64,000 nucleotides of DNA, taken from contig MCGO01000036.1 in assembly GCA_002104985.1 (NCBI GenBank), positions 62,001 to 126,000 on the forward strand. The letters are read 5' to 3'. The position numbers were made by a program, and so were the translations under genes. How positions within the stretch are numbered: the stretch's first letter is position 1; the number at the start of each line of letters is the position of its first letter. The DNA comes from Rhizoclosmatium globosum (lineage: Eukaryota > Chytridiomycota > Chytridiomycetes > Chytridiales > Chytriomycetaceae). Of the stretch, positions 1 to 11,086 are shown one piece after another. The notes under the pieces are model-generated. The model was not told the origin of the DNA. It did no database searches and saw only the letters and a program-made list of their open reading frames with translations.

Positions 1-260
1 GTGGTGGTGCGGAGAGCAGTGCGGATTAATGTGTATAGACTTTGGTGTGGGGAGAGAATAGTCGTTGATAAAAGAGAGCTTGTGAAGTGGATGGGAAAAG
101 TGGATGATTGCCCTGTGCAAACGGAGTTATGAATTAGAACAAGACACTCATTCAGATGCATTCATTACTTGCTTCCGAACAATTAAAAGGTCAGCATTGT
201 GCACGGATGGATCTGATACAAGTAAACGCGCAGTTTCGGTTATTGTTTCTGATATGCATC
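1..260 (+). repeat. Duplicated upstream region of the kinase gene, copy A
   Basis: This stretch matches 4083-4328 closely; both start with GTGGTGGTGCGGAGAGCAGT and run through the same TTGATAAAAGAGAGCTTG and AATTAAAAGG blocks. In copy B the block sits directly before the ATG of kinase copy 2, so it is probably the promoter and 5' leader of the family. Here similarity ends near 260, and the sequence runs into the 3' part of a minus-strand gene instead of a kinase start codon. The block probably continues left of the window. Confidence 0.8.
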
Positions 261-1382
261 CATAGCTTGCGCCACTTGCCGATTCGACAAAACATTTGCA
301 CTGGGCGGTTCATTCGAGTCCTTTGTTTTGCTACCGAATTTGCTGAGCTGTCTTCATTTTGATTCTCATCCTCATCATCTTCGTCGTCTTCCTCAACCTT
401 CATCCCTTCTTCTTTTCGTGACTCCATCACATTATACCAGGAGACTGATTCATGATTCTATCTTCAATAGCGGGATCGGACTCCTTAAGCGAAAACAGAC
501 AAATATCCGACACGACTCTTTCAAACTTCACACAATGTCCACTTGAGTTGAATCCAGCAGTCCATTCTGGCCAAGCCAAATCGTCATGCTCAGAGCTACA
601 CTCCACGTCAACATCAGCATTGTTTACAAAAACGACCGATACGGGTATTTCTGTCACGTTCGAGTATTAGAACACACTAACCCCACATAACCACAAAACC
701 AAACCTTTCGAATCCCCTCTCTTCCTCGCTCCTCCATCTCCAATAACATCATTCCATTCCTCAACCGTCACAACCCTCAAATAATCCGTCAGAGGCGCCA
801 CAACAGAATCACTCTTTGCATGCAACTCTCTAATCGTATCCCCAAACCCACCCCTACCATCACCTTTCACCCGATCCGCGTATTCCCAATTCCCAAACAC
901 CTGAAACCAATCCGCCATCGCCACAGCCGCTTCCCCACCCCCCTGAGTTGACAGGTCCGTAAAGACAGCCTGGTACGACTTGTCCGCCGTTCTGTATCGC
1001 TGGAGAGACGGGAGTATGAGTGTTCTGTTTAGGGTGTGGGCTATAAGGATCCATTCCGCGAGGAGGTTTAGGTTCGCGTGAGAGTCTGAGTGGATGGATG
1101 TGGTTGGGATTGACGCGAGGGCAATGAAGCGGTGGTTTGGGGGTATTCGGTCGGGAAGTGTGGTAGGTTTTGAGGGGTTGAAGGTGGATGTGGATTTAGG
1201 TGGAGAGTTGTTTGTGGGTTTGGATGAGTCAGAGTGGGGTTAGCAATGTACGCGAGGAATCCACGGACAAAGACGAGACTAAATGCAGCGAAAACGAGGA
1301 GGAATAGGGCACAAAGTCCGAGGAAGGAGGCTAGTTTTGATCTTGTTTCGCTTCGATTTAGTTTGTCTTGTTTGGTCCTCAT
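191..1382 (-). CDS. Type II membrane glycosyltransferase-like protein (O-fucosyltransferase-like?)
   Basis: Reading from the ATG at 1382, the protein starts with a short basic stretch (MRTKQDKLNRSE) and one hydrophobic segment of about 25 residues, as in Golgi type II enzymes. After a Ser/Thr/Pro-rich stem comes RFIALASIPTTSIHS, then NLNLLAEWILIAHTLNRT and LILPSLQRYR. This recalls the first motif of GDP-fucose O-fucosyltransferases (an Asn followed by a helix ending LNRTLVLP). The next exon (657 to about 427) and an acidic, lysine-rich end (430-191) look like continuations. Exact splice sites near 660-690 and 425 are unclear, and one frame change lies near 1245. The start codon is 44 bp from that of kinase copy 1 on the other strand. 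The family call is tentative. Confidence 0.45.
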
Positions 1383-1426
1383 TTCTGTTGTGGGTGTTTG
1401 AAGTAAACAACAAAAGAATAAAAACG

Positions 1427-3258
1427 ATGACTCAAGCAAACGACGCTGCAGAATCGGAAACTTATAATGAATTCGAATCTAGTAATAGGTCATTCATCTA
1501 CGACCTACTCGTTCGCATAAGTTCCGTTGTAGACCTTGCGGTACCTGAGCCTGATGTACCAGAGGACAAGTATCAGGCTGCCCTGGCTGTGGTTGCTGAG
1601 GCTGTTGCAGCTGAGACGAATCTGTCTGAAAAGAGTGATGAGAATGGAAAGGGTGGAAAGAGAAAGATCAAGGATGCGGTGGGTCGTATCTTGCGTGCAG
1701 GTTGTAGGTTCTCCTTTCCACAACTGATGCTTACATTCTCCTGTTATAAATAGCACTGGATGCTGTCGATCCAACTGTTGAAACTGGAGATACCGATTCT
1801 GGAGGATTCGTGTTGTTCAAGGAATGCCACCTTCCTGCTGTCAATCAACCTCCAGCAAAAGAAGATCTGAAAGGAACTCTCAAACTACCGTTTCATTATC
1901 CAATTCCGGGAAAAGCCGATTTTGGGTTTGGTCTTGCGCAGTCCGGCTCAACAAGATCCGAAAAAGGAACAACTAAGGAATGGGAATGGTCTGATGCAAA
2001 GAATGCTCCATTCAGCTTGCCGTTTATATCTCCTGTTGAAGTCAAGACATCCAACTCAATTTACTCTGGTGAAAATGCCGAAACTGGTAATAATGCCATG
2101 CTTCAAACTGCTTCATGCACTGTGTATTCCATGATGCGTGTATTACCATATCTGTCAGACGACGAAAAACGACTCATCTTTGGTGATGATATTGTCATGT
2201 ATGGTCTCTTACTCACTCACAAGACTGCGCGTTTAATTAACGTCTCGCCATTGAAGTTCTGTATGGATGGAAAATTCACTGTTTGTTCCAGTGAACTTCA
2301 GTTTACCAACGGAACTGTGATGAACGATCCTTTCGTGAAATTGATCACAGGATTCACTTTCGAAAGCGTCAGGATTCTCAGGCACCTTCGTAAGCTCATA
2401 AACCGATTCTCAGCTCCGCCACTATATTGTTGGTTACCTGTTGAGGCTTACAAGACGATAATTAAGGAACGTAACGGACCAGTTACGTACCACCAAACGT
2501 TCACCAATCCCATCATCAAAGTTGGTGAAACTTACTATCGAATTTATCGCTCAGCATTCTCGAAAACGTTGACTACGAACATTGCAGAGCTTCTGCTTGA
2601 TGCAGCATTCGCAAAGCAAAGAAACTCTGAATTTGTGAATCCATTCGAGGGTTGGATCTTTGCAAGGCCATTTATGGCTGTTCCTGACTATGGGTTGAGT
2701 CTACATGATGCTCTTCGCTCAAATCGGAAAGTGACATTCAAGATGATTCAAAACCTCGTTCAATCTCTTGCGGAAAAGTCGCTGGTTCCACTTACCACCG
2801 TTCAGTACTGTCACATGGACATCCGTCCAGGAAATATCTGTGTTAAAGATTTGGAAGGTTGGACCGACGCTCGTCTGATTGATTATGATTTCGCCACTAC
2901 GACAGGAACAGATCTAAATCCGATGGATAAAAGCAATATTCAGTATCCAAAGGAGGAGGTAGTGCATATCTTAAGTGATATTTGGATGGTTGGTATTGTG
3001 CTTTTGAGATTGAGTCTACGGGTTGATGCGGTTGGGTTTGCACTTGACCCGACGATTACGACACACAATGATCTTGAGCATTGGACTGAAGAAGCTTTGA
3101 AAAATGCTGTCGCGCAAGCTGCTGTGAATAATAGTGCTCAGACGGAGCTGAATGTAAACTTGTTGCGTGTGATTTCTGGCTGTTTGAAAGTGGATCCAAA
3201 TAGGCGACTGTCTTTGCTGCAGATGGTTGAGAATGTTAAAAGCTGGAAATGCGGGTAG
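1427..3258 (+). CDS. FunK1-like protein kinase, copy 1 (apparently intact)
   Basis: Two exons, 1427-1700 and 1754-3258, give 592 residues. The intron is supported by the same junction in copies 2 and 3 (GCAG|GT ... AG, then LDAVDPTVE or close variants). The N-terminal half contains PVEVKTSNS, an E-x-K signature like PD-(D/E)XK nuclease folds, followed by a YSMMRVLPYLS helix and a MYGLLLTHKTARLINVS strand pair; fungal FunK1 proteins have a similar N-terminal module. The C-terminal half is kinase-like: HMDIRPGNICV fits the HxDxxxxN catalytic loop, LIDYDFA replaces DFG by DYD, SDIWMVGIVL fits helix F, and CLKVDPNRRLS fits the terminal Arg motif. No clear glycine-rich loop is seen. The substrate is unknown. 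The N-terminal ~45 residues differ from those of copies 2 and 3. Confidence 0.7.
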
Positions 3259-3340
3259 GAATACGGAATGTTAAAATCTCTTTAACTGAAAATAAAGGGT
3301 TCATTTTCTGTGCATTATATTCACACTAATATTCATTTTC
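3259..3340 (+). repeat. Duplicated kinase 3' end with poly(A) signal
   Basis: The sequence after the stop codon (GGAATACGGAAT ... AAATAAAGGGTTCATTTTCT) is repeated after kinase copy 2 at about 6207-6255. It holds an AATAAA polyadenylation signal. At copy 2 it leads straight into CHD1L, and here into a CHD1L fragment. Confidence 0.7.
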
Positions 3341-3344
3341 CTTT

Positions 3345-3450
3345 GACAGATCACAAGAAAGATGAAGATGCGTTTATTGCATTGAACTAAGAAATCACGG
3401 GAGTTGCAAAAGTAATGCACCAATCTTCAGAAAGTGTTATGCCTAACCGA
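3345..3450 (+). pseudogene. Fragment of the CHD1L-like gene (exon end plus intron start)
   Basis: This matches 8484-8590 of the CHD1L locus: the exon sequence ACAAGAAAGATGAAGATGCG and the following intron (AAAAGTAATGCACCAATCTT) are both present. The copy has a TAA where the long copy reads GGA, so it is not coding. It is joined directly to TMEM231-like sequence, which implies deletion of about 2 kb relative to the intact locus. Confidence 0.8.
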
Positions 3451-3483
3451 TGTTTGTCTGGGAAATATCCAGGGAAATATCTG

Positions 3484-3965
3484 TTGACAGCTATTGACAA
3501 CTACGATTACAATACGCCAAACGAACTACGATTCAAACGGAATTGACGGATCCGATCGATTACTATGGGCCAATATCGTGCGGCGATATGAGGATCGCGA
3601 CAGTTGAGTTGTTTCTGACTCTATGTACATTGCGAACTTACAAAACCAATGTGTAGTTCGAACAAAACTGGATCTAACTCCTCCTCCGACATGGAATTCT
3701 CCGCGAGCAATAAATCAGCCTTTGAATATCCACGGAAGCCTTCTATCATGGAAGGTATCAAGTTTGGATGGATTCAGTATTTATCTTATTTTGCTTTGGT
3801 GTATACGATCAGCAGATTCATTTTTACTTGGGCTATTCGGAGTGGTGTTTTCTCACATGTTATTGTTGACGTGCTTCCAAAGCAAGACGGCTTTAGAGGA
3901 CATGTATTTCATTATCTTTTGTACAATAAATTGTCGCCTGGTTCCTGGTTATGGGTTAAGTCTGC
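3484..3965 (+). pseudogene. 3' fragment of TMEM231
   Basis: This copies the last two exons and the intron between them of the TMEM231 gene at about 10622-11086. It reads DNYDYNTP, then, after the intron, WNSPRAINQPLNIHG and the last membrane segment (FGWIQYLSYFALVYTISRF). The upstream exons and the N-terminal membrane segment are missing. It differs from the full copy by a short in-frame deletion after INIHG-like sequence and by a changed 3' end. It is probably non-functional on its own. Confidence 0.85.
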
Positions 3966-4082
3966 ACTAACGTGTGTTAAAAATCAGAAGTCTTGCCTCC
4001 TTTTTCCTGTTTCTAAAAAGATAGGCCTTCAAGTAAAAGAGGATTCGTGAAGTTCCAACTTAAAGCTACAAGTGGAGTTTTT

Positions 4083-4328
4083 GTGGTGGTGCGGAGAGCA
4101 GTGCGGATTAGTGTGTATAGACTTTGATTAGGAGAGAGAATAGTTGTTGATAAAAGAGAGCTTGTGAAGTGCGATGAAAGCATTTGATGGTTGTTGGCCC
4201 ACAAATGAGAGTATGATTTGAACAAGACTCTCATTCAGATGCATGCATTACTTGCTTCCGAACAATTAAAAGGACAGCATTGTGTTCAAATTCAAGGTAT
4301 CGTGCAGTTTCGGTTATTGTCTTTTGTT
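4083..4328 (+). promoter_or_regulatory. Kinase-family upstream repeat, copy B (putative promoter/5' leader)
   Basis: This is the second copy of the block at 1-260. It ends about 25 bp before the ATG of kinase copy 2 at 4354. Its position makes it the likely promoter and leader, but no specific promoter element is evident. An A-rich run (AAGAAAAAAAAG) lies just before the start codon. Confidence 0.5.
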
Positions 4329-4353
4329 TTATCTGTATATTAAGAAAAAAAAG

Positions 4354-6206
4354 ATGAACGAAGTCCAAGACACCTCAGTCTTTTCAACGTCGGGGAACTC
4401 AAACACTTCTACCACAAACAATATACAGCTTCTGGAGCAGTTTTATTTGCAGATGAAGAACGATATTGGTCTTGCAGTACCTGAGCCTGATATACCAGAG
4501 GACAAGTATCAGGCTGCCTTGGCTGTGGTTGCTGAGGCTGTCGCAGCTGAGATGGACCTTCCTGAAAAGGTGCCGAGGTCGGGACGGCAGAGAAGCCAGG
4601 TATCCAGGATGCAGTGGGTCGTATCTTGCGTGCAGGTGGGGTCCTGAGCTATCCACAACTGAAGCTTACATGGTGTTATTTTTATTAGCTCTGGATGCTG
4701 TGGATCCAACTGTTGAAACTGGAGATGCCGATTCTGGGGGATTTGTGTTGTTCAAGGAATGCCACTTTCCTGCTGTAAATCAACCTCCAAAGAAGGAAGG
4801 TCTGAGAGGAACTCTCAAATCACCGTTTTACTTTCCATTTGCGGGAATAGCGGACTTTGGGTTTGGTCTTGCGCAGTCCGGCACAACAAGATCGGCATAC
4901 CGCAGTACTGAGAATTGGGAATGGTCCAATGCAAAGAACGCTCCATTCAGCCTACCGTTTATATCTCCTGTTGAAGTCAAGACATTTGATTCAATTTGGT
5001 CTGGCGTTAAAGTCGCACTGATACCCCAACTCACAACAATGCCATGGTACAAGTTGCCTCCTACACTGTATATTCAATGATGCGTGTATTACCATATTTG
5101 TCGGACGACGAAAAACGACTCATCTTTGGTGATAATATTGTCATGTATGGTCTCTTACTCACTCACAAGACTGCACGTTTAATTAATGTCTCGCCATTGA
5201 ATTTCTGTTTGGGCGGGAAATTCACTGTTTGTTGCGGTGAGCTTCAATCTACCAACGGAACTGTGATGAACGATCCTTTCGTGAAATTGATCACAGGATT
5301 CACTTTCGAAAGCGTCAGGATTCTCAGGCACCTTCGTAAGCTCATAAACCGATTCTCAGCTCCGCCACTATATTGTTGGTTACCTGTTGAGGCTTACAAG
5401 ACGATAATTAAGGAACGTAACGGACCAGTTACATACCACCAAACGTTCACCAATCCCATCATCAAAGTTGGTGAAACTTACTATCGAATTTATCGCTCAG
5501 CATTCTCGAAAACGTTGACTACGAACATTGCAGAGCTTCTGCTTGATGCAGCATTCGCAAAGCAAAGAAACTCTGAATTTGTGAATCCATTCGAGGGTTG
5601 GATCTTTGCAAGGCCTTTTATGGCTGTTCCCGACTATGGTTTGAGTCTACATGATGTTCTTCACTCCAATCGGAAAGTGACATTGAAAATGATTCAAAAC
5701 CTCATTCAATCTCTCGCCGAAAAGTCGATGGTTCCACTTACCACCGTTCAGTACTGTCACATGGATATCCGGCCAGGAAATATCTGTGTCAAAGATTTGG
5801 AAGGTTGGACCGACGCTCGTCTGATTGATTATGATTTCGCCGCTAAGACAAAGGGAACAGATCTAAATCCAATGGATAAAAGCAATATTCAGTATCCAAA
5901 GGAGGAGGTAGTGCATATTTAAGTGATATTTGGATGGTTGGGATAGTGCTTTTGAGATTGAGTCTACGGGTTGATGCGGTTGGGTTTGCACTTGACCCGA
6001 CGATTACGACACACAATGATCTTGAGCATTGGGCTGAAGGCGCTTTTGAAAATGCTGTTGCCCAAGCTGCTGTGAATAATAGTGTTCAGACGGAGCTGAA
6101 TGTAAACTTGTTGCGTGTGATTTCTGGCTGTTTGAAAGTGGATCCAAATAGCCGACTGTCTTTGCCACAGATGGTTGAGAATGTTAAAAGCTGGAAATGT
6201 GTGTAG
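4354..6206 (+). pseudogene. FunK1-like protein kinase, copy 2 (three apparent frameshifts)
   Basis: Exons 4354-4635 and 4689-6206, with the same intron position as copy 1. The N-terminus (MNEVQDTSVFSTSGN) matches copy 3, not copy 1. Three one-base losses relative to the other copies break the frame: in an A-run near 4567, near 5012 before NNAMVQVASYTVYS, and near 5921, where CATATCTTAAG of copy 1 becomes CATATTTAAG. From about 5250 on it is almost identical to copy 1, which points to recent duplication or gene conversion. The kinase motifs (HMDIRPGN, LIDYDFA, CLKVDPNSRLS) are all still encoded. It is either a young pseudogene or an intact gene carrying assembly errors; the general error pattern in this window leaves both open. 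Confidence 0.75.
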
Positions 6207-6274
6207 GAATACGGAATATTACTTGAAAATAAAGGGTTCATTTTCTCTGCTTTCATTTGTCCAGAAAAGCAAAG

Positions 6275-9200
6275 ATGAGCAACGACGATCTTTACTCGGA
6301 CACGATTGATTCCGAAAGCGACACCACCAACGACGACAGAGAACAAGTAACGCAGAAAGACCTTGAAGAACGCGTTGGCCTCCTTTGCCTGGAAGTGGAA
6401 GTGGACATTTGTGTGGGTGTGGGTGTGGATGCAGCCCCACTCCGACTTCACGTACCAAAGGATCTGCTCAAAAGCGGAGTTGAATTGAGGGAGTACCAAG
6501 TGCGTGTGTGTGTGTGATTGCTAGGAACCCACTCAGCTAAACACTGAACACCCACCAGATCGAAGGTGTTGAATGGATGCACAAGCTGTGGTCAAAGCAG
6601 GTTGGTGGTGCCATTCTCGGTATGTTTGTGCATTTTAATCCTCAACTCTGATCTAATCTGATCAATCAACGTCGATTCAGCCGATGAAATGGGTGTGTGA
6701 ACCCCTCCCTGTCTCTCTGGCTCAAACTAACCCACACTAACCCACAACACAAAAAAGGACTTGGAAAAACGATCCAAACAATCTCCTTCCTCCTTCTCCT
6801 TCATCGATCTGCCCCTTCATCCCGCTTTCTCGTCGTCACTCCCCTCAGTCTGATTGAAAATTGGGCTGACGAATTTCAAAAGTTTGCTGCTCCATCCTCT
6901 GTCAATGTTGTGAAATACACGGGCTCAAAAGAGGAACGTGGTCTTTTGAGGGAAAAGATTGCATCAAAAGACTTGCCATTTGATGTCTTGCTTGTGACTT
7001 ATGAAAACGTCTCAACGGTAAAGTCATTTTACCATGAATCTCGAATTAAGTGACACCCGCTTATTTTCCAGGATATTGACTTCATACGCTCCTTCGATTG
7101 GACAGCCCTCATTGTCGATGAAGCCCACCGTCTCAAGAACCCACTGTCGTTACTCCATACAACCCTCCTCACCTTATTGCCACCGCCTTTTAAATTACTT
7201 CTTACCGGAACGCCCGTTCAGAATAATCTCAATGAGCTGGAATCTTTGTTGTCCTTTTCATGTCCACGCGTGTTTGGAGAGTCTCCTCCCGATGGTACAC
7301 TTGCTCGGTTGTATGGAGGGAGCAACAAAGACAGTGAAACAACTCGAAATAAGGCTTTGAAAGACTTGAATACATTGATTCGTCCATTCATGTTGCGTCG
7401 TGAAAAGGAAACTGTGTTGACGCTTCCGCCCATGAAAGAGACGATTCTCTACACGCGTGAGATTCACTTTTCATTGACGTAAATTATGTTTATACTCATT
7501 TTCTTTCGCTTTCAGCTATGACAGACTTGCAGAAGAAATTGTACAAGTCAATTCTCACAAAAGATATGTCTGCGTTTGACACAGGCAAGAAAACGGCATT
7601 AATGAATGTATTGATGCAACTCCGAAAGTGTTGTAATCATCCTTATCTCTTTGGTATTTTACAGCATCCTTCCTCCTTGCACTTATGAACACCTAAACAA
7701 ATAGACGGCATTGAACCAGAACCCTTCCAACCAGGAAACCACCTGTACGAATCCTCTGGAAAACTCTTTCTCCTCGACAGCCTCCTCTCCCACCTCCATA
7801 AATCCAAACACCGCGTCCTCCTCTTCTCCCAAATGACACATATGCTCGACATTCTTCAAGATTACCTCGCGTACAGAAACTACTCGGCTGTGCGTTTAGA
7901 CGGCTCGATTCGTGGACAAGAACGGCATGCAGCAGTCACAAGTTTCACTGACGGCGACACTGGCGCCTTTGTGTTTCTCCTATCGACTCGCGCTGGAGGT
8001 GTTGGACTGAATCTAACCACCGCGGATACCGTCATTTTCTTTGACAGTGATTTCAACCCAATGATGGATATGCAAGCTGCAGTTGAGTTTTTCCCCCCAA
8101 CCCCCTTACTTTTTGGAAAACTGACAGGCGATATCAATCAGGCGCGAGCACACAGAATCGGACAAACGAAACCCGTCTCCGTGATTCGACTTCTCTCTGA
8201 AGGTTCTGTCGAAGAAGTGATTTTCAAACGCGCGCGGGCGAAACGAAGTTTAAGTGACGCTGTTGTCTCCACTTCAACCACGTCCGCATCTTCATCTATA
8301 ACGGATGCCTTGAAATCGCCAACCGATATTATTTCAATGCTTCGATTTGGAGTATCGGCTCTCGCGGATACTGCAGACGTTTCGGAACGGGTTCGTGTCT
8401 TGGTGGACGGGTTTATCGCGGATTCCACGCAGGAAGTTGTTTCCGACGCGATTCAAGAAGATGCCAGTATTACACGTATGAAGGAACAGATTACAAGAAA
8501 GATGAAGATGCGTTTATCGCTTTGAAGGAAGAAATCACGGGAGTTACAAAAGTAATGCACCAATCTTGACAAAGTGTTATGTCTAACCTATATTTTTTAG
8601 GAACAAGAAAAAGAGCTGAATAAGGCGCGAGCCGCGGAACAAGCAGAACGAGCGAAAGCCGCCAAAGAAAGACGAGAAGCAAAGCAAAAAGAACTCTGGG
8701 CCAAGATTGGATATGAGTCGTTCGCCCTCGCAGATGACCTTGGAAACGAAAATGATGATGCAGACGAAGAAATGAAGAGACTGACGGTCAAGACGATGAC
8801 ATGTCCAATACTTTGTCCTCAGAAACGGTTCCATAACTGAGCCGTTTGTCGAGAAAGGACAAACTGGAATAATCGTACATGTAGTTGACGATAGCGGCGG
8901 TTGGCCTAATCGTGGCGTTTTGCGGCATTGAGTCAAATGGATTCGCGCATTGAAACATATTACTCTGCATCTTGGGACGCGAAAAACCTTGGGCTTGGAT
9001 CCGCACACATCTTGCCACATCAAATTAAACTCAAGTATGGCGGGTTTGCACAGGTCTGTCTTCTGGTTGCGCAGAAACGTGGGCGGGATGGAAGTGTTGG
9101 TGAGATTCGGTTTTCTGACTTGGAAGACGGGTTGATGAAAGTGGGGAGAGCGGCGAAAGTGATGGGTGGTGAGTTATTTTGTAATCTTTTGGTTCATTGT

Positions 9201-9887
9201 TGAATACGTTTAATTTAATAGCATCCGTTCATTTGCCTCGGTTTGGACAGGCTACTCCTGGATTTGATTGGTACAAAACTGAACGAATTATTCGGAAATG
9301 CCTACCGTCGCAACGCGTTCGTACTCTGTTGTATTACTTCCGCCGAAACAAGCACGTCAACGCAGTTGGTACAGCATCAGCATCAGCTGCAAGTACGAGT
9401 CAGGTTTCTCCGCGTCCTGCTCAAAATGCAAGCCATAATCAGGGGAGCTCGTCGTCATCGTCGACCCCGCTTCCTGTTCCGAAAGCCATTCCAACTCCGA
9501 CTCAAATGAAACGAACTGCATCAAACCTGAAGAACGGTGCGGATGAAGACTCCCCAGCTCCAAAAAGAAAAAACCAGAAGCGGAAGCGAATGTTCAAGTG
9601 ACGAGGCCTGACCCATCATTTCCAAACCAACAACCTCAACCTCAACTTCCATCTCAGCCACCAGACATTTCGACTGAAAAAGTTGCCTTCATTTACGGAA
9701 TCAGAGATCCTGAAAAGCGCAAGAAAGTCACTGATCGTGTTGCCGAATTGGGTGGAACAGTGATGGATGGATGGGATCCAAATCGAGTCAACCTTGTTAT
9801 TGTCGCCGACACAACACGAAAGATGATTTGAGCGATGGATGCAAATCAGGCGTTGTTATTATGACGATTGACGAATTAGTTGAATAA
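6275..9887 (+). CDS. CHD1L: CHD1L/ALC1-type SNF2 chromatin remodeler with macro and BRCT domains
   Basis: The exons encode a SNF2 ATPase: [33 protein letters not shown] (Walker A), [10 protein letters not shown] (DEAH box), [12 protein letters not shown], then helicase motifs [26 protein letters not shown] and [13 protein letters not shown] macro domain follows ([35 protein letters not shown]), as in human ALC1, which uses it to bind poly-ADP-ribose and be activated at DNA damage. The end ([17 protein letters not shown] ... [12 protein letters not shown] ... IMTIDELVE) is a BRCT-like domain that human ALC1 lacks. Exons include 6275-6499, 6559-6619 and a 12-nt microexon at 6681-6692. One-base deletions near 8470, 8797, 8920, 9560 and 9820 must be corrected to read through. 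The stop TAA overlaps an AATAAA signal. Confidence 0.85.
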
Positions 9888-9903
9888 AAATCCACCCTCG
9901 AAA

Positions 9904-11086
9904 ATGTTTACAATTGACAGCCTCTCGTTCAAGCGGCATTTCCGCGTTCCTCTGGTTTCTACAGCCATGTTCCTTGCAGTATTATTGACAGTGGCGACCG
10001 CATTTTACCGTTCGTATGGGCATATGCTGGGCATTGTGTGTTTGAAGTTGGTACCTGTCAAACTCTAACCCCACTTAAACTAGCATTCTGGCTCAAAATG
10101 AATACATTCATCGCACAACCTGCAGTCACATATATGCGAGACTCACTGCTTTTAGTGGATGGAGTTGATGCAGTTTCTGGAGCTGAATTCTCATATTCTA
10201 TTCAACAAATCCAATGTTGAATCAGCTGTTTGAATCGAATGTGATGGCTGTGCCGAACATCAAGGTATCAGAATAACTTTGGAGTTTCGCTTGTGTGGCC
10301 ATACAGGATACTAACGCATTCATTAAGGTTACTGAGTTTGATGCAGACAACGATGGAATAGCTGATTTCCTCAACTTTACAATCCGTGTACCTTTGAATC
10401 AATTTGATTATGTTCGACGAGTTCGGCTGGCCATGTTTCTCCGTTATGATTTGGATGTGAGTAAACGTGCAATAATTCCCTTCTGAATTCTTCCGTACAG
10501 AGCGTCGCTCGCATGACCATGCAATCTGCTATTCTAATTGACGAATCAACACCGTCCTCAGCGTCCTCACTATTCGTGAACGCCGACTTGAAAATTGTAC
10601 AACGAACACTGCTCTATCCCCAATTGACAACTACGATTACAATACACCTATAATGAACTACGGATCAAACGAAATTGACGGATCTGATCCATTTCTATGG
10701 GCCAATATCGTGCGGCGATATGAGGATCGTGACAGTTGAGTTTTTTATGGTTCCATCTACATTCTTAACGGAACTAACAAAACCAATATGTAGTTCGGAC
10801 TAAATTGGATCTAACTTCTCCTTCAACATGGAATTCTCCGCGAGCAATAAATCAGCCTTTGAATATCCACGGAAGGATCAAATACGCTAAAGATGTGTAT
10901 TTATATCGGCCCTCTATCATGGAAGTTCTCAAGTTTGGGTGGATTCAGTATTTATCTTATTTTGCTTTGGTGTATACGATAAGCAGATTCATTTTTACTT
11001 GGGCTATTCGGAGCGGTGTTGTACGCTCACATGTTATTGTTGACGTGCTTCCAAAGCAAGACGGATTCAGAGGACATGTGTTTTGA
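9904..11086 (+). CDS. TMEM231: TMEM231, ciliary transition-zone membrane protein
   Basis: An N-terminal membrane segment (VPLVSTAMFLAVLLTVATAF) is followed by FWLKMNTFIAQPAVTY, DADNDGIADFLNFTIRVPL and the C-terminal WIQYLSYFALVYTISRFIF. These line up in order with the N-terminal anchor, FWLK, DxNxDGxxDxLxFxxxxPL and WVQYVSILLIFLW segments of animal TMEM231. In animals the protein belongs to the MKS/B9 complex that gates the ciliary base. At least four introns (including 10488-10500 GTGAGT...ACAG) and probable one-base losses near 10197 and 10620. The start lies only 16 bp after the CHD1L stop. Its presence implies a flagellated life stage. Confidence 0.85.
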
